In this document: one piece after another, positions 24,801 through 36,578 of the stretch | Numbering within the stretch: the stretch's first letter is position 1 | Layout of the letters: every line of letters starts with the position of its first letter | Assembly (NCBI GenBank): GCA_002245135.1 | Contig: NGBS01000014.1 | Location: 1-64,000 of the forward strand | DNA: 64,000 nucleotides | Direction: 5' to 3' | From: Proteromonas lacertae | Lineage: Eukaryota > Sar > Bigyra > Opalinata > Proteromonadidae | Translations under genes and position numbers: made by a program | Notes under the pieces: model-generated | The model's input: only the letters and a program-made list of their open reading frames with translations | The model's database searches: none | What the model was told of the DNA's origin: nothing

Positions 24801-27800
24801 AAGGTATAATAGATGATAATGAATATCACCAAGATGATGAAGATTTTACATTAAGTAAAACATATATTGATGAAAATGAAAGATCATTAGAATTAAATGA
24901 ATCTCAAATCTCTACAAAAGAAGTTGAATCTAGTGAAGATGAAACAACAATGTGTATAGATAATCTTAGCAATGAAAGTGGAAGTGGTAGTGATAAATCA
25001 AATAAAGATGGAATTATAAATGATACAAAATACAAACATACATCAAACAGTAGTTCTAATTCTGATGGTATAATAGATGACGGAGTGATTGATGACACTG
25101 AATATAATGAAGAAACTATTAATGATGTTAAAAAGACAATAGGCGAAAGTACAATGAAAAGTGAAGGGATTATTGATGATACTTTATATAATGCAGAAGA
25201 AGAAGAAGAACTTCAAAACAATAATATCAACAACAACAATAATAATGAATCAAGTAAAAGTGAAAATAATACAACAGTTGATCATAATATCGATTCACCA
25301 AGTTACAGTGATTATTATAATGAAGAAGAAGAAGAAGAATCAAAGAAAGAAAATAGCAACAGTAAAAATGGAAGTGGAAGTAATTCTGATGGTGTTATTG
25401 ATGATACTGAATATAATGAAGAAACTGTAAAAGATGAGAATTTGAATGAAGATGAATCATTAAAGGTAGAAAATAATATTAATGACGATTCAGAGTTATT
25501 GAATAATACAAATGAAGATTCATATGATTCAGTGAAAGATAGATATATAATAGAAGAAGGAAGAGAGGGAGAACATTCTGAGTTGAATAAATCTGAGAAT
25601 TATAACAATGATAATAGTGAATCATTGAATGATGAAAGTAGTAATAACATTGCTGAACCAGAAGTAGGTGAATATAGTTGTTATACAATTGATGAAACTT
25701 CAGTTGAAGATAGTGTTAAGAGTAAAAGTCAAGTAGATGATATATCTAGATTGAATGAAAGTAATATAAATAATGATGAAGAAGGAGTGAATCAAGAAGA
25801 AGAAAAAGTTGAAGAAAGTGAATTGATTAAAGCAGAAAATGTCAATACAACAAAAACAGTAAAGAATGAAGAAAAACCAACAATTGTATGATTAACTAAT
25901 ATTATTCTATTTTATTTATTAGAGACAATTCTTTGACAATCAAGAGAGTGTAAATGGCTATACATTTGATGATATTACTAAAATGGATCAAGAAGAATTC
26001 AACTCATTACCAATAGAAGAATATGAAAAATGGATTTTCCCAAACATAGATCAAGCCGAGCCAGAATTGACTGAAGATGATATAAAATGTATAGAATATT
26101 ATGTTATTTTTTGTAAATAGATTTAAAAGAGAATAGGCACAATGTAGGTAGTGAAACAAACAAAGTATTAGACAAAATACTCAGTAAAAATGGTTTAAAA
26201 TATGATCCAAGAAAGAAACAAGTCTCAGAAATATCAGAAGAATATAAAGAAGAAGAAAACAAGAAGAAATTAATAGACACAATGGAAAAAGCATCAAATT
26301 TCTACAAAATTATTGGAGATAAAAGTAGAAAGCATGTTGCTGAAAGAATAGAAAAATACATTCAAACTGAAAAAGTTGTTCAACCAGTTGTTGATGATAG
26401 TACAATAGATACAACCGAGAATACAATCGAGAATACAACCGAGAATGAGATTGAACAACAATCAATCAAAAGATCATCTTCCAAATTACACAAGAATGAA
26501 GATCTTCCACCAACTTGCCCAAGAATAGATACAAGTTGTAGTGATAAAAGATCATCATCATCATCATCTATTCTAAGTAGTCATAATAATAATAATAAAC
26601 GTAATAGTTTAACATCCAGTAGTTGTAGAAGTAGAAGTGGTAGAAGAAGGTCAATAACTCCAGCAAAAGTAGTGAGAAGTCCATTAGATGATTCCTGTCA
26701 CTTATGTTGTAAATTCTATGCAGGAACTGATGAATTTAATTATATGAAAATGAATGACTATCTTGAAATGAATAGAGGAAAATTGATTAGAAAAGTGGTG
26801 AGAGATTTACATTTCTTCTTCCCTTTACTTGGTGAAGTAATATGTGATCAAGAATTTAAAGAAACAGACAAAAATATATTTTCTACAACCCCAGAAATCC
26901 GTTACAATTTTAACCGTTTCATTGATTCTTTATTGGTTGGATTAGGTGTAAGACAAATTGAAGATGATAATTCAATGAAATGGATTACTGATGAAGTTTA
27001 CCCATGTTATGAATTAAAGAAAATAGTATTAAGAATGAGAGATTGTATTTTACAATTATTTGGTACTTGGATTATATATATTGAAAATTTGAATGAAATA
27101 ATTAATAATTTCAATATCACAGATGATGATTTACAATCTCCTAAAGAAGATGAAGATGATGAAAGTCCAATGATTGATTTAAGAACAACAATTGTAATGA
27201 GAAGAAATAGTGTTTATTATGAAAGATTACATCCTGTATTATTATTATTATTATATAATGTTATTTATAGATATTGAGTTTTTATTCAGGACATGAATCT
27301 GATGATAAATATTTATTAGATTACTTCAAATTAACTAAAAATGATTTAATTCAAGAAATATTAGATGATAAACACTTCTTTTACCCGTTACTAAATGATA
27401 AAAAGATAATTCCAGAATTCACAGAGAATGAAGTTGATGTAATGAGGGAAGAGCAAATTATTAGACAACACTTTAATGAACTATTAGATGATGTTTTATG
27501 TGAATTAAATATCAGACAAAAGATAGTTGGAGCTGATAAGAAAAGTCATCATTATATATGGAGTTATGGAGATTATTCAAAGTTAAAGAATGAAGAAAAA
27601 GGATTGATAATTAGAATAAAGAAGTGTTTGGAATTGATATATCCTAGATGGAAGATTTATATTGAGATATTGGAGAAGGCAATTGAATCATTTGGTAGTT
27701 ATGAAAGTAGTCCAGAATCATCTGTAGTTGATGATGATGAAGTAAGAGAAAGAGAAGAACAATTGGCAGATGAAGAAATAGGAAATGAAGAAGAAAATGA

Positions 27801-30800
27801 AGTAGGAAATATTGAGGATGAAGAAGGAATAAAGGAAAGAAAAAATGAAAGAAAAGTTGTAAAAGATGATGAAAGAGAAAAAGAAGATATCACAGAAGAA
27901 GAATTGAATAATGAATGCAATAATAATAATAATAATAATAATGAAAACAAACCTGAATATGAAGAATATTACAGTGAATCAGATTATTCAGAAGAAGGAA
28001 TTATATTGGATGATATTATCACTAGTGATGAGAATAATCCAGAAATAATGAAATTAAATAACAAACTAAAATCAAAAGAAAAAGAAATTAATCACTTAAG
28101 AGAAGAGAATAATAAATTGAAAGAAAGTAAACAACAAGTTGAACAACAGTTGGAAGAAATAAAGAAAGAATTAGAAGAAAGACAAAAAGATGAAAATGGT
28201 GTAAAAGATGATGAAAGTATTGAAAGTGAAGATGATAATAATGAAGAATTGAAAAAGAAAGAAGAAGAGTTGAATGCAATTAAAACTGCTTTAGAAGAGA
28301 AAGAAAAGTATTTGAAAAAAAAAGAAAATGAGATAAATAGAATAAAAGATGAGATTGTAATGAACATTGAAGGTGAAGATGAATCATTAGAAGAAGAAGA
28401 GGAAGTTAATGATGAAGATCAAATGATATATCATTGTGATATATTGGGAATGTCGAAAATATTGAGAATAAAAAAGAAGAGTGTAGTAAAGAAAGAAAAT
28501 GAAGAAGAAAGTGAATTAAATGGTAATAATAGATTAGAGAATGAAGAAAGTAAGATGAATGAAGATAATTCATATGAGAGTGAATTGAATAAGAATGAGA
28601 ATAATGAAAAGAATGAGAATGAAGTGAAAGAAGAAAATGACTTAGTGAAATCAAAGGGATTATCAAATAATGAAGAATTGAATGAAGAAGTAAAGAATAA
28701 AGATAACAGAATGAGTGAAGAATGTGTAGAAGAGAGTGAATTATTAAAGAATGAAAGATTGTCAAATAGTGAAGTATTAAATGGAGAAGAATTAACATCA
28801 AAAGGAGAATATGCAGAAATCATAAATAATGAGATAATAGGAAGAAAAGTATATAATAATAAATATATATAAATATTAATAGAGTATCTATGAAGAGAAT
28901 GAGTTGAAAAGAAGAGATAGTGAGATATATGATGTGAAAGAATCATTAATTGATGATAATGAAGATGAAAATACTTTACATTCACAACTTATAGTAATTG
29001 AAGTATAATAATAATTATAGTTATTAATATATATATATTTATAGTATAAATATACTGATGAAGAAATCAAAGAAGATTCAAGTGAAATAATTGATGCAAA
29101 GAGTTTGACAGAAGCAGTAATTGTATTAAAAGAGGAGAATGATAAATTGAAAGAAACAAAAGAAAAAACTGAGGAAGAATTGGAGGAAATAAAGAAAGAA
29201 TTAGAAGAAAGGAACAAAGAAATTAATAGTAAAGAAGAAACAGTTGATTTGATCAAAGAAGAATTGAAAAAGAAAGAAGATGAATTGAATGATGTAAAGA
29301 AAACTTTAGATGAGAAAGAAAGAGCTTTGAGAGAGAAAGAAGAAGAAATAAACAGAATAAAAATAGAATTATTATCAGACAGAATGCCAGTTAAACAACA
29401 ATCAAAGATAATCAATATGGAAGTAGTATATATATATCATATTATTATATATTCATTGTAATAGTATAAATATGAAGATAAAGAAGACGTTATACAAGAA
29501 AGTGAAATGGTGTTAGTGAATTTGGTGGAGGATGTGATGACTCTTAAAGAAGAAAATGATAAATTAAAAGAAACAAAAGAGAAAATAGAAGAAGAATTGG
29601 AGGAAATAAAGAAAGAATTAGAAGAAAAGAACAAAGAAATTAATAGTAAAGAAGAAACAGTTGATTTGATCAAAGAAGAATTGAAAAAGAAAGAAGATGA
29701 ATTGAATGATGTAAAGAAAACTTTAGATGAGAAAGAAAAGGCATTAAAAGAAAAAGAAGAAGAAATAAACAGAATAAAAAAGAATTTAGGAAGTAAAGAA
29801 CCACAATATAAATATGAATATTTAGAAGAAGATGAATCTGAATTGAATGAAAATGAAGAAGGTTTAGAGAATAATGAAAATGGTTTAATAGAAGAAGAAG
29901 AAATAGAACAGGAAGATAATTCCATCTTCAAATGTGATATATTAGGAGAATCAAAAATATTGAAAGTAAAAGTGATTGAACCAACAATATCAGAAGAAGA
30001 AGAAGAAGAGAGTACTCTTCGTAAAGGAAAAGGAGAAAAAGGAAATGAAAACTTAAAGAAAGATGATTTAGATGAAAATGAAGAAGATAACATAGAAGAA
30101 GAAGAGAGAGACCAATTGGATGAATTACACACAATAGGGAGAGAAGAAATCGAAGATGATATTAACTCATTAGAAGATAATACTAATTCAAAACCTAAAA
30201 AATTAAAAGCCAAAAAAGTAACTAAAAGTAAAGCAAAGAAATTTACAAAACCGAATGAAAAGATAGAGGAAAAGGAAAAGGAAAAAAATGAAGATAATGA
30301 TGATGAAGAATATATTCCAACAACTCCAAAAGAAGAAGAGATTAGTGATGATGATGATATGATTTATAAATCAGAGATAATAGGTAAATCTAAAGTATAT
30401 TTTTTTTTTTTATATTATATAGCAAATCAAAGTAGTAAAAAAGAAGAAAGATGGTCCAGTAAAGAAGATTATAAAGAAGATAGTAAAGAAAGTAAAGAAA
30501 GGTAGTGATAATAGTGAAGAAACTCCAGAAATAGAAGAAGGAGTTGAAGAAGGAGAAGCAACGAAGAAAGAGAATAATGAAGAAGAGAATAGAGAAGAAA
30601 CAGAAGGAAAAAAATCACCAAAAAAGGTGAAGAAGGTGATAAAAAAAGTGAAGAAAGTTAAGAAAGATGATAATGAAGAAGGAGAAAAAGATGAAAATGA
30701 GAAAAAATCTCCAAAGAAAGTGAAAAGGGTGATAAAGAAAGTGATGAAATCAAAGAAAGATGAGAATAAAGATGAGGAAAAAAAGAGAGATAATGTTGAA

Positions 30801-31798
30801 GAAGAAGAAGAGTTCTTTAAGCCATTAGATAGTAATGAAAATGCTGAATCATTGAATCGCAATGATAATGATGAAACACAACCAGAAACTCCAAAGAAAA
30901 CAAAGAAAATAATAAAGAAAAGGAAAATACCAATATCCAAAAGTGAATATACAACTCCAGAGAATAAACATGCAAAGAGAAGATATGGTTCATTTGTTCA
31001 ACCACTTGTACTCTTTGAAAGTCCAACTACAACTCATAAGAGATTCTCATCTGTATATTTTTACTATTTTATATTATTATTATATAGAAATTTCTATTCC
31101 CACCAGATACTCCAAAGTCAGAAGAAGATGAATTTATCAAATTCTTACATGATATAATACAGAAATATAAAATGGATGAAGATTTTGAAACTGTTGTATC
31201 TGAAACAAGTCTTACTTATTCATATGTATATATATTTACGTTTATTATTTTATTATAATAGTTATCTGTTTCAAAGAATGCAGAAATGTTTATCAATTAT
31301 ACTTTAACACCATCAGATCCAAATTATAAGAAATTATTAGATTTACAAAATAAAATAAGTGATGTGAAAGAAGAAAATGATGTATTGATTTCAAGAATAG
31401 AAAACTTAGAACATAAGAATTATATGACTTCTAATGACATTACCAGAACTGTAAATCTCTGTACTGTTTTAGAAACAATTGATTTATCAACTTTAGAGGT
31501 TAAAAGAGATAAAAAATCATTCAAAGTAATAGATTTTGGTATAGAAAGTAGTTTATTTAAAGGAAAGAATAATTTTGATATTTATGAATATAATCACACT
31601 TGTAATGTTGCAAAAAGTGATAAAGAATTGTTAAATGAAATGGAAGAGACATATAATGAAATTATAAAAGAGAATGATGAATATAGAATAAAATATGAAA
31701 AATTAAAAATGAAACAAAAGGAGATGAAAAATGAGAGAAAGAAGTTGAATGATTATTATGAATCATTTTTAAAAATGTCCCAAAACAAAGCAAATTAG
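21881..31798 (+). CDS. Giant acidic repeat protein (~3,100 aa), function unknown
   Basis: Begins MSFVIRSNRQSRRRK at 21881 and ends MSQNKAN-TAG. About 17 tiny introns, nearly all phase 0, join the open frames into one protein rich in E, D, K, N and S. In order: a basic N-terminus; a K-K-R-V-S-F-F stretch (about 22995-23010) resembling a PP1 RVxF docking site; acidic low-complexity regions; a recurring block, D-x2-I-Y/F-K/H-C/S-D/E-I-I/L-G-x-S (about 23160, 23735, 28415, 29920, 30350); about six GIIDD/GVIDD-x2-Y units (24690-25420); two tandem copies of an unrecognised ~110-residue domain (about 26720-27120 and 27290-27690, each with HFFF/YPLL and VRQ/IRQ); coiled coils, two from near-identical exons; lysine-rich PKKVKKVIKK repeats; and a final coiled coil. 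It may be a scaffold or cytoskeletal protein; that is inference. I recognise no family. Confidence 0.8.
23712..24103 (+). repeat. 392-bp exact internal repeat, copy 1
   Basis: Identical by eye to 28392-28783. The offset is 4,680 bp, a multiple of three. It encodes about 130 residues including IYHCDILGMSKILRIKKK. Exact identity including synonymous sites implies recent duplication or gene conversion within one gene, or an assembly artefact. Confidence 0.9.
24687..25430 (+). repeat. Array of GIIDD-type protein repeats
   Basis: Six degenerate units of the form S-D/E-G-I/V-I-D/N-D-x2-Y spaced irregularly within one exon: DGIIDDGVIDDGDY, EGIIDDNEY, DGIINDTKY, DGIIDDGVIDDTEY, EGIIDDTLY and DGVIDDTEY. 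Three are preceded by a serine-rich run ending NSD. This looks like a short linear motif repeated for multivalent binding; function unknown. Confidence 0.75.
28392..28783 (+). repeat. 392-bp exact internal repeat, copy 2
   Basis: Second copy of 23712-24103. After it the two copies diverge, but a shared segment returns (VKESLIDDNEDENTLHSQL) at about 24200-24270 and 28930-29000, so the original duplicated unit was longer than the identical block. Confidence 0.9.
29041..29810 (+). repeat. Tandemly duplicated coiled-coil exons
   Basis: Exon 29045 to about 29422 and the following exon (from about 29464) share a long coiled-coil segment (EENDKLKETKEK, then EEELEEIKKELEE, INSKEETVDLIKEEL) with few changes. 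Both start with codons for YKY and follow a phase-0 intron. This is a simple case of exon duplication extending a coiled coil. Confidence 0.85.
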
Positions 31799-31921
31799 AC
31801 TTTAATTATTAAATGTTTATATATTTCATGATTAATTTGTATTTTTATAATAGTATGAAAAATAAATCAACATAACAATAACACATCTGAATAAAAGCAA
31901 AATAAAACTAAATTAAAAACA

Positions 31922-34444
31922 TTAATCAGTTCTTCTATAAATATAATAATAATAAATGTATATATAATTATACGCATAAACAACTCCATCTTTATTTTCT
32001 TTTCCTTCTTCACTTCCAGGTGGATTCTTTGCTCTTGGATGGTTTTCCAAATCTACTGGAATTTCTTGATTAGTTGCTCTGAGGTAATTAACCAAATCAT
32101 AATACATAGCTTCATCCTCCTTTGTCACAATTGTAAATGCTGTTCCATGTCTGCCAGCTCTACCAGTTCTACCAATACGATGAGAATATTTATCAATATC
32201 TTGTGGACAATCATAATTAACAACAAAATCAACTCCTTTTATATCCAATCCTCTTCCAGCTACATCTGTAGCAATAAGTATATCATAATCACCATTTTTG
32301 AATTTATCAAGTGCTTCACTTCTTTGGAATTGACTTTTACCACCATGTAATACAACTGTTTTATATCTTGCATCTTTCAGTTTATTAAATACTACATCAG
32401 CTGTATTTTTCATATTTACAAATAGAATAATTGGAGCTTTACATTGTTTTAATATTCTTATTAAAGCATTTGGTTTATCCTTTTCACTTGTCATTTCTAT
32501 TATTTGTTTAATTCTCATATTCATATGACTTTCACTACCACCTATACTGACAATAACTGGACATCTCAAATATTTCTTTGCCAATTTCTCCACTTCAGGA
32601 GCCATTGTTGCTGAAAACATAACAGTTGTTCTATAATTTGATTCTCCATCTTTTGATTCAGCTGCTAATTTGGCTTGTTTTTCATTGATTTCTTCATTTT
32701 CATCTTTCATTTGAGTTCCCATGTATGACATTATACTATTTATCTATTTCATTGTAATATATATAAATATATAATAATATACAGATTCTTCAAAGTTCAT
32801 ATCAATCATCTTATCAGCTTCATCTAATACAATATAATTACATATATTCAAAACAATATTTCTATCTTCAATTAAACTCAAAATTCTACCTGGAGTTCCA
32901 ACCAATATATCACATCCTAAGTTCATATTGAAATTCTGTTCTTCTGCTGATTTACCACCAACAATTGCATACTATATATATAAAATATAAAGGTATTATT
33001 ATATACACATGATATTTTACAGTATTTTGATAATTCTTTTACACTTTCTACAATTTGTTCAGCCAATTCCCTTGTTGGTGCTAATATAACAGCTAATGGT
33101 CCATCTAATGAAGTTTTCTCTCTAAATGAAGGTGAAATATTCATAATATATGATAATAATGGAATAACATAAGCAGCTGTCTTACCAGAACCAGTTTCAG
33201 CAATACCAATTATATCTTTCTTCACTAAACCAATTGGAATTGACTGTCTTTGAATTGGAGTTGGTTCATCATATCCTAACTCATGTATAGCTCTTAATAT
33301 TCTTCTATCTATGTTACTTTCATCCCAATATCTTATTGGATTCTCTGCTCTTCCTCTTTCAATTTCTATATCATAATCTTCACGGAATATTCTCCAATCT
33401 CTTTGTGTCATTTCATTTAAAGATTTCTCTTTCCATGGTTTATCTTCGGTTTCTTCATTCTTCTTTTGATTGGCTATTCTTTCTTCTATTTGTTTTATTT
33501 GATTCTTTGTAGCTTCTATTAATTCTTTATCATCTTTATTAACATTCTCCATTCTTTGTCTCAGTTTGATTAATTGTTGATTATAAGTATTCTTTTGTCT
33601 TTGATATTTTCTATCTTCACCAGCTAAATATCCTTTACCAAAAGCTAAATGAACAGCTGCTTTTTTAGTTATTAAAGGATTTAAATCTTCACTTGTATCA
33701 TCTGATTCATCCCAATCAAATTTGAATACTCTACTGAACTTTTCTGTTGGTCGAATTACCTTCTTTTTCTCTGGTTTTATACCTAAATAATAGTTCTTTA
33801 TTGCCTGCAGTTGCTTATCATCTTTTTCTTTCTTTTTGTGATCTTCTAATTCCTTTTGAATTCTTTCTAATTCTTTCTTTTCTGCATTGAATTTTTTTAT
33901 TACTTTTTCGTTATTTTTTTCTCGCTCTAATCTTTCTTGTTCCCTTCTTTTCTTTTCTTCTTCCTTTAATCTTTCTCTTTCTTGTTTGCTTATATATTTT
34001 ACTTTTACTATTGGTTCATCTAAATCATTTTTCATTTCTTTTTCTTGCGGGACACTTTGTGTCTATTAAAATAAAAAATAATAATATCAATACAGCTGAT
34101 GGCAATGGAGCTAATGCTTTAATCAAAACTGAAGGTAATTTGGTATTCTTTCTCATTCTTTCTTCAGCTTTTCTTTCAGCCTCTCTTGCTTTCTTTGCAA
34201 ATCTTTCTGCTTCCTATGTAATTATTCATACATATATCATATACTAGTCTTTCTTCTTCAGAGGCAAATTGTAGTAAATCAATATCATTTTCATTATTTT
34301 TATCTACCTTTTTTCTTTTCCTATACATATAATAAACATAAAATACTCTTCTCTAATATCATCTTTTTCAATACTATAGAAATAAATACAACACTCATAC
34401 TTTATAGTATCTAATTTTCGTTTTTCCAGTTTTATATCAGACAT
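31922..34444 (-). CDS. PRP28: PRP28/DDX23 DEAD-box spliceosomal helicase
   Basis: Unwinds the U1/5' splice-site duplex so that U6 can replace U1. Starts MSDIKLEKRK at 34444 and splices through short introns (first exons around 34400-34060). Long charged N-terminus, then the family-specific WRIFREDYDIEIERGR. Helicase motifs: PTPIQRQSIPIGL (Q), AETGSGKTAAY (I), PTRELAEQ (Ia), GTPGRIL (Ib), VLDEADKMIDM (II), MFSATM (III, SAT), IATDVAGRGLDIKGV (V) and HRIGRTGRAG (VI). The C-terminus ends VVYARTD after a 39-nt intron. At about 32785-32735 the donor after FEES and the acceptor before MSYMG leave a one-base phase conflict with canonical sites, so that intron is unresolved. The ATG lies 94 bp from the divergent SHMT ATG. 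Confidence 0.93.
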
Positions 34445-34538
34445 TTACTTTTTGCTTATGCTAAAATGAAAAAAAAAATAAATAGCTTGAAAAGATTCAA
34501 GCATATATAGTCGTTTCATTTAACATTTTTCATTATAA

Positions 34539-36024
34539 ATGAGTAATGCAAAAAGAAGAAAGATTGATTATGGTAGTTTAGTATAAATTTATTCTTATAT
34601 ATTGTATTTAGCCAGGTAATGTTCCATTAAAAGAACACGATCCTGAATTATGGGGAATAATTGAGAAAGAAAAGAATCGTCAATGGAAATGTTTAGAATT
34701 AATTGCCTCTGAGGTATTTAAAATATAATTTATACTGTATGAATAGAATTTTACTTCTCGCGCAGTGATGGATTGTTTAGGTTCTTGTTTAACGAACAAG
34801 TATTCTGAAGGTTATCCTCATCATCGTTATTATGGTGGTAATGAACATATCGATGAAGTGGAAGAGTTATGCCAAAAGCGTGCTTTAGAAGCTTATCATT
34901 TAGATAGTAATGAATGGGGTGTAAATGTTCAACCGTACAGTGGTAGTCCAGCTAACTTAGCTGTATATACTGGTTTATTACATCCTCATGCTCGAATAAT
35001 GGGTTTAGATTTACCAAGTGGAGGTCATTTAACTCATGGTTATTATAGTTGGAATCCAACGACATTACAGAAGAAGAGTGTAAGTGCAACTTCAATCTTC
35101 TTTGAAAGTTTACCCTACAGTGTAAATGCTGAAACTGGTTTAATAGATTATGATCGTTTAGCTGATTTAGCCAAGACCTTTAAACCTGATTTAATAGTAT
35201 GTGGAGGAAGTGCTTATCCTCGTGAATGGGATTATAAACGATATCGTGAAATAGCTGATGCTAATGGTGCAATCTTGATGATGGATATGGCTCACATTAG
35301 TGGTTTAGTCGCAACAGGAGAAGCTTCAAATCCATTTGAATATTGTGATATAGTAACAACAACAACTCATAAAAGTTTACGAGGTCCACGTGCTGGTATG
35401 ATATTCTATAAGAAAGACAGTCGTGAATTTGAAAAGAAAATAAATGATGCAGTATTCCCTGCTTTACAAGGTGGACCACATGAACATCAAATCGCAGGTA
35501 TAGCTACTCAATTATTAGAAGTAAATACTCCTGAATTTAAAGAATATGTTCATCAAGTTCGTTTAAATGCTGTTGCATTAGGTAATCGTTTAAAATCTCA
35601 TGGATATAAATTAGTGACTGATGGAACTGATAATCATTTATTATTAGTTGATTTACGTCCAAATGGTTTAACTGGAAATAAATTAGAAAAAGTATGTGAT
35701 GAAGTAAATATAACATTGAATAAGAATGCAGTTCATGGTGATCGTAGTGCTTTTACTCCAGGCGGTGTTAGAATAGGAACACCTGCTTTAACAACTCGTG
35801 GTTTAAAAGAAGCTGATTTTGAGAAAGTAGCTGATTTCTTAGATCGTGCAATAAAGATCAGTTTAGATATTCAGAAGCAAGTAGGAAAGAAATTGGTAGA
35901 TTTCTTAGCTGCTTTACCAAAGAATAAAGATATCGAACAGTTGAGACATGATGTGAGTATATTTGCAACAAGTTTCCCAATGCCTGGATTTAATGTAGAT
36001 GAAATGACTGTAAAAGAAATATAA
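34539..36024 (+). CDS. Serine hydroxymethyltransferase, copy 1
   Basis: PLP enzyme converting serine and tetrahydrofolate to glycine and methylene-THF. Exon 1 (14 codons, [14 protein letters not shown]) is followed by a 31-nt intron, exon 2 ending LIASE, a 33-nt intron and the main exon beginning [13 protein letters not shown]. Signatures: [24 protein letters not shown] and the PLP-lysine motif [12 protein letters not shown]. No decay seen. The inverted repeat begins inside intron 1 (34600), so exon 1 is unique to this copy. Its KRRK stretch resembles a monopartite nuclear localisation signal. From exon 2 on, the protein is identical to copy 2. Confidence 0.95.
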
Positions 36025-36177
36025 ATAGAAGTAGTTGATTTGAGTTTGACTTGATAATTTTGTTGTTAAAATTGTGTGTAATGGGTGTAATAAACAAAAT
36101 GAGAATATAAAAGAGTGAAAATGGAGTGCTTGAAATGAAAAATAAAATAAAAATAAAATAAGCCATAAAATAATTCA

Positions 36178-36198
36178 TATAAAAGGATCATATAAAAG
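36178..36198 (+). promoter_or_regulatory. Two TATA-like boxes upstream of U2 copy 1
   Basis: TATAAAAG occurs at 36178-36185 and 36191-36198, within a tandem CATATAAAAG repeat. The second lies about 25-30 bases before the U2 5' end, a plausible TATA position. No proximal sequence element is recognisable by eye. Confidence 0.45.
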
Positions 36199-36220
36199 AA
36201 AAAAGAAGAATTCAATTTTC

Positions 36221-36420
36221 ATATTTTCTCGGCCTTTTGGCTAAGATCAAGTGTAGTATCTGTTCTTATCAGTGTGAAAACTGATATGCTACCCATGTGG
36301 TAGTATTAATTTCACATTAATATTTGAATGGGGTAATGGAACTGTATAGTTTACTATACACCATTACGAAGGTGTTCTTAGTATTGCACTACTTCTAAGT
36401 AACGCCTACCCTTCGGGGTA
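36221..36420 (+). ncRNA. U2: U2 spliceosomal snRNA, copy 1
   Basis: The 5' domain is near-universal: CTCGGCCTTTTGGCTAAGAT, then AAGTGTAGTATCTGTTCTT containing the GUAGUA branch-point recognition sequence. Then a hairpin CTACC/GGTAG (stem IIb-like), an Sm-like site AATATTTGAA near 36327, stem III (GTAATGG...CCATTAC around TGTATAG/CTATACA, 36332-36367) and stem IV (GGTGTT/AACGCC and CTTAG/CTAAG, loop TATTGCACTACTT). A final TACCC-TTCG-GGGTA hairpin at 36407-36420 may be the 3' end or a processing signal. The 5' end is placed by comparison with known U2 and may be a few bases off. Confidence 0.95.
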
Positions 36421-36578
36421 AAATTTAACAAAATGAAAAACAATAATTTATTATTTTAATCTATTCTATATTCCAAAACTCTTCTGATAATTCTCTCTTT
36501 TCTTCTTCTGATATTCCATACAATTTTATTATCACTTATATCAATCGCAATCTTTTCATTTCTATAATAGAAATGGTA

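Noticed and set aside
23726-31026. Long open frames on the minus strand opposite the giant gene (H, L, S, Y-rich)
   Set aside because: They are the complement of E/K/N-rich codons and lack splice structure. The plus strand explains the region through consistent introns.
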